Shown: positions 62,570 to 64,000 of the stretch, in pieces
Layout: every line of letters begins with the position of its first letter
How positions within the stretch are numbered: the first letter of the stretch is position 1
Source: an uncultured Lachnospiraceae bacterium
Lineage (GTDB): Bacteria; Bacillota; Clostridia; Lachnospirales; Lachnospiraceae
Direction of reading: 5' to 3'
DNA length: 64,000 nucleotides
Assembly (NCBI GenBank): GCA_910588565.1
Contig: CAJUPF010000005.1
Span: 9,570-73,569 of the forward strand
Notes under the pieces: generated by a model
Seen by the model: the letters and a program-made list of their open reading frames with translations, nothing else
What the model was told of the DNA's origin: nothing
Database searches by the model: none
Program-made: the position numbers and the translations under genes

Positions 62570-64000
62570 ATGACATTAAAAGAGCTTCCTGTCGGGAAAA
62601 AAGCGACGATCACTATGGTCGGGGGCGAAGGCGCGCTGCGGCAGCATTTTCTGGATATGGGCGTGATTCCGGGAACGGATATTGTACTGGTAAAATTCGC
62701 GCCATTTGGCGATCCAATGGAATTTATGCTCCATGGCTATGAACTGACGCTGCGTATTGCAGACGCGGAAAAAATCGGCATTGAAGACGTTCGTGATGCC
62801 GGGGAAGAGGCTGTTGGGGAGGAAAAGAGACGCAATAGAAAACGTATGGAACACCCTGGCCTTGGAGAAGGCGGAAAATATCATGTCAAGGCGACAGAGA
62901 ACCCGCTGCCGGAAGATACCGTTCTGACGTTTGCTTTAGCTGGCAATCAGAATTGCGGAAAAACGACGTTGTTTAACCAGCTGACAGGTTCCAACCAGCA
63001 TGTGGGAAATTTTCCCGGTGTTACAGTGGACAGAAAAGACGGTGTAATCAAAGGGCATTCCAATACGCTGATTACAGATTTGCCGGGGATTTATTCCATG
63101 TCGCCTTATAGCAGTGAAGAAATAGTAACCAGGGCGTTTGTAATGAATGAACATCCAAAGGGCATTATTAATATTGTGGACGCTTCTAATATTGAGCGGA
63201 ATCTCTATCTTACGATGCAGCTGATGGAGCTGGATATTCCTATGGTGCTGGCGTTAAATATGATGGATGAAGTCCGCGGAAACGGAGGCTCTGTCCGGAT
63301 CAACGAAATGGAAACGATGCTGGGAATCCCGGTGGTGCCGATCTCAGCGGCCAAAAATGAAGGAATTGACGAGCTGGTAAATCATGCGCTTCATGTTGCC
63401 AAATATCAGGAGAAACCAGGACGGATTGATTTTTGCCGGGAAGATAAAAACGGAGGAGCGGTACACAGATGCCTGCATGCGATTATGCATCTGATTGAGG
63501 ATCATGCCAGCCGCTGCGGCATTCCGGTCCGCTTTGCAGCAAGTAAGCTTGCAGAAGGAGACAGTACAATCTTAGAAAGCCTGCAGCTGGATCAGAATGA
63601 AAAAGAAATGTTAGAGCATATTATCTGCCAGATGGAAAAAGAAGGGGGAATGGATCGGGCGGCAGCAATTGCCGATATGCGGTTTTCCTTTATACAGGAT
63701 ATCTGCAGCGCAGCCGTAATTAAGCCAAAAGAGAGCAAAGAACATATCAGAAGCGCCAGAATGGATCGGATTTTGACTGGAAAATATACGGCTGTTCCAT
63801 GTTTTATCGGAATTATGGCAACGGTATTTTTTCTGACATTCAATGTGATTGGCGCATGGCTGCAGGGCATTATGGAAGCGGGCGTTGCCTGGTGTTCCGA
63901 GATTACGGATGCTGCGCTGACAGCTGCCCATGTCAATGAAGCCCTGCATTCCCTGGTGATTGACGGTATTTTTAACGGTGTGGGAAGTGTGTTAAGTTTC
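62570..64000 (+). CDS. feoB: FeoA-FeoB fusion ferrous iron transporter, 3'-truncated by window edge
   Basis: 477 codons visible; the frame stays open to base 64000. Residues 1-75 are a FeoA SH3-like domain (MTLKELPVGKKATITMVGGE, LRQHFLDMGVIPGTDI). A charged linker of about 40 residues leads to the FeoB G-domain: G1 GNQNCGKTTLFN, G2 GNFPGVTVDRK, G3 DLPGIYSMSPYS, G4 NMMD, then the helical GDI domain and the first membrane segment (FIGIMATVFFLTFNVIGAW). It imports Fe2+ across the membrane. ATG 62570 gives the usual FeoA N-terminus; a TTG at 62561 is in frame and closer to AAAGGA. Usually FeoA and FeoB are separate, though fusions are known in Clostridia. Confidence 0.94.
   Translation, partial: MTLKELPVGKKATITMVGGEGALRQHFLDMGVIPGTDIVLVKFAPFGDPMEFMLHGYELTLRIADAEKIGIEDVRDAGEEAVGEEKRRNRKRMEHPGLGEGGKYHVKATENPLPEDTVLTFALAGNQNCGKTTLFNQLTGSNQHVGNFPGVTVDRKDGVIKGHSNTLITDLPGIYSMSPYSSEEIVTRAFVMNEHPKGIINIVDASNIERNLYLTMQLMELDIPMVLALNMMDEVRGNGGSVRINEMETMLGIPVVPISAAKNEGIDELVNHALHVAKYQEKPGRIDFCREDKNGGAVHRCLHAIMHLIEDHASRCGIPVRFAASKLAEGDSTILESLQLDQNEKEMLEHIICQMEKEGGMDRAAAIADMRFSFIQDICSAAVIKPKESKEHIRSARMDRILTGKYTAVPCFIGIMATVFFLTFNVIGAWLQGIMEAGVAWCSEITDAALTAAHVNEALHSLVIDGIFNGVGSVLSF

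Overview
The window looks like a chromosomal segment of a spore-forming, carbohydrate-fermenting member of the Clostridia, most likely Lachnospiraceae. The signs are a thl-hbd-bcd-etfB-etfA butyrate cluster, a PolC-type DNA polymerase III, cotJ spore-coat genes, a SleB-type cell wall hydrolase, YesM/YesN-type sensors and very large secreted Lys-rich carbohydrate enzymes. No prophage, CRISPR array, rRNA or intact insertion sequence was seen.

Layout. 1-5.7 kb: the end of carB, a degenerate HD-GYP protein and a coiled-coil/SleB hydrolase that share a divergent promoter region. 5.7-11.4 kb: the butyrate genes behind a near-perfect Rex operator; crotonase (crt) is absent from the cluster. 11.4-21.9 kb: a 1770-residue secreted protein with three esterase-like modules, then a lipoprotein solute-binding protein, a YesM-type kinase and an AraC-type response regulator. 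Three promoters here share an unusual sequence at fixed spacing, which suggests one regulon. 22-26.8 kb: glyA, then gene remnants and a BlaI/BlaR1-like pair next to a cotJ operon whose third gene is cut off. 26.9-40.8 kb: a foldase-like lipoprotein, a polysaccharide deacetylase and a bactofilin running straight into pyrH-frr-uppS-cdsA-dxr-rseP-ispG-polC, the conserved translation, isoprenoid, envelope and replication block. 41-45.6 kb: a DUF2262 protein, tRNA-Thr(CGU), a Sfp-type phosphopantetheinyl transferase, an EcsC-family protein and a two-gene ABC importer without its binding protein.

45.7-61.9 kb is the most coherent accessory system: a four-gene sensor (anchored sugar-binding protein, histidine kinase, LuxR-type regulator, second binding protein) followed by a mannose-class PTS (IIA, IIB, IIC, IID), a small membrane protein, a HAD phosphatase, HPr, Enzyme I, a giant secreted GH32 fructanase and a second HPr. 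It combines the logic of the Bacillus levDEFG-sacC operon with that of the Streptococcus LevQRST sensor. Both HPr copies have Arg at position 46, where the regulatory Ser normally sits, so the locus carries its own PTS phosphorelay that the HPr kinase should not be able to throttle. A nested RNA fold with an exposed anti-Shine-Dalgarno segment lies just before the HAD gene. The window ends with a family I pyrophosphatase and a FeoA-FeoB fusion that runs off the end.
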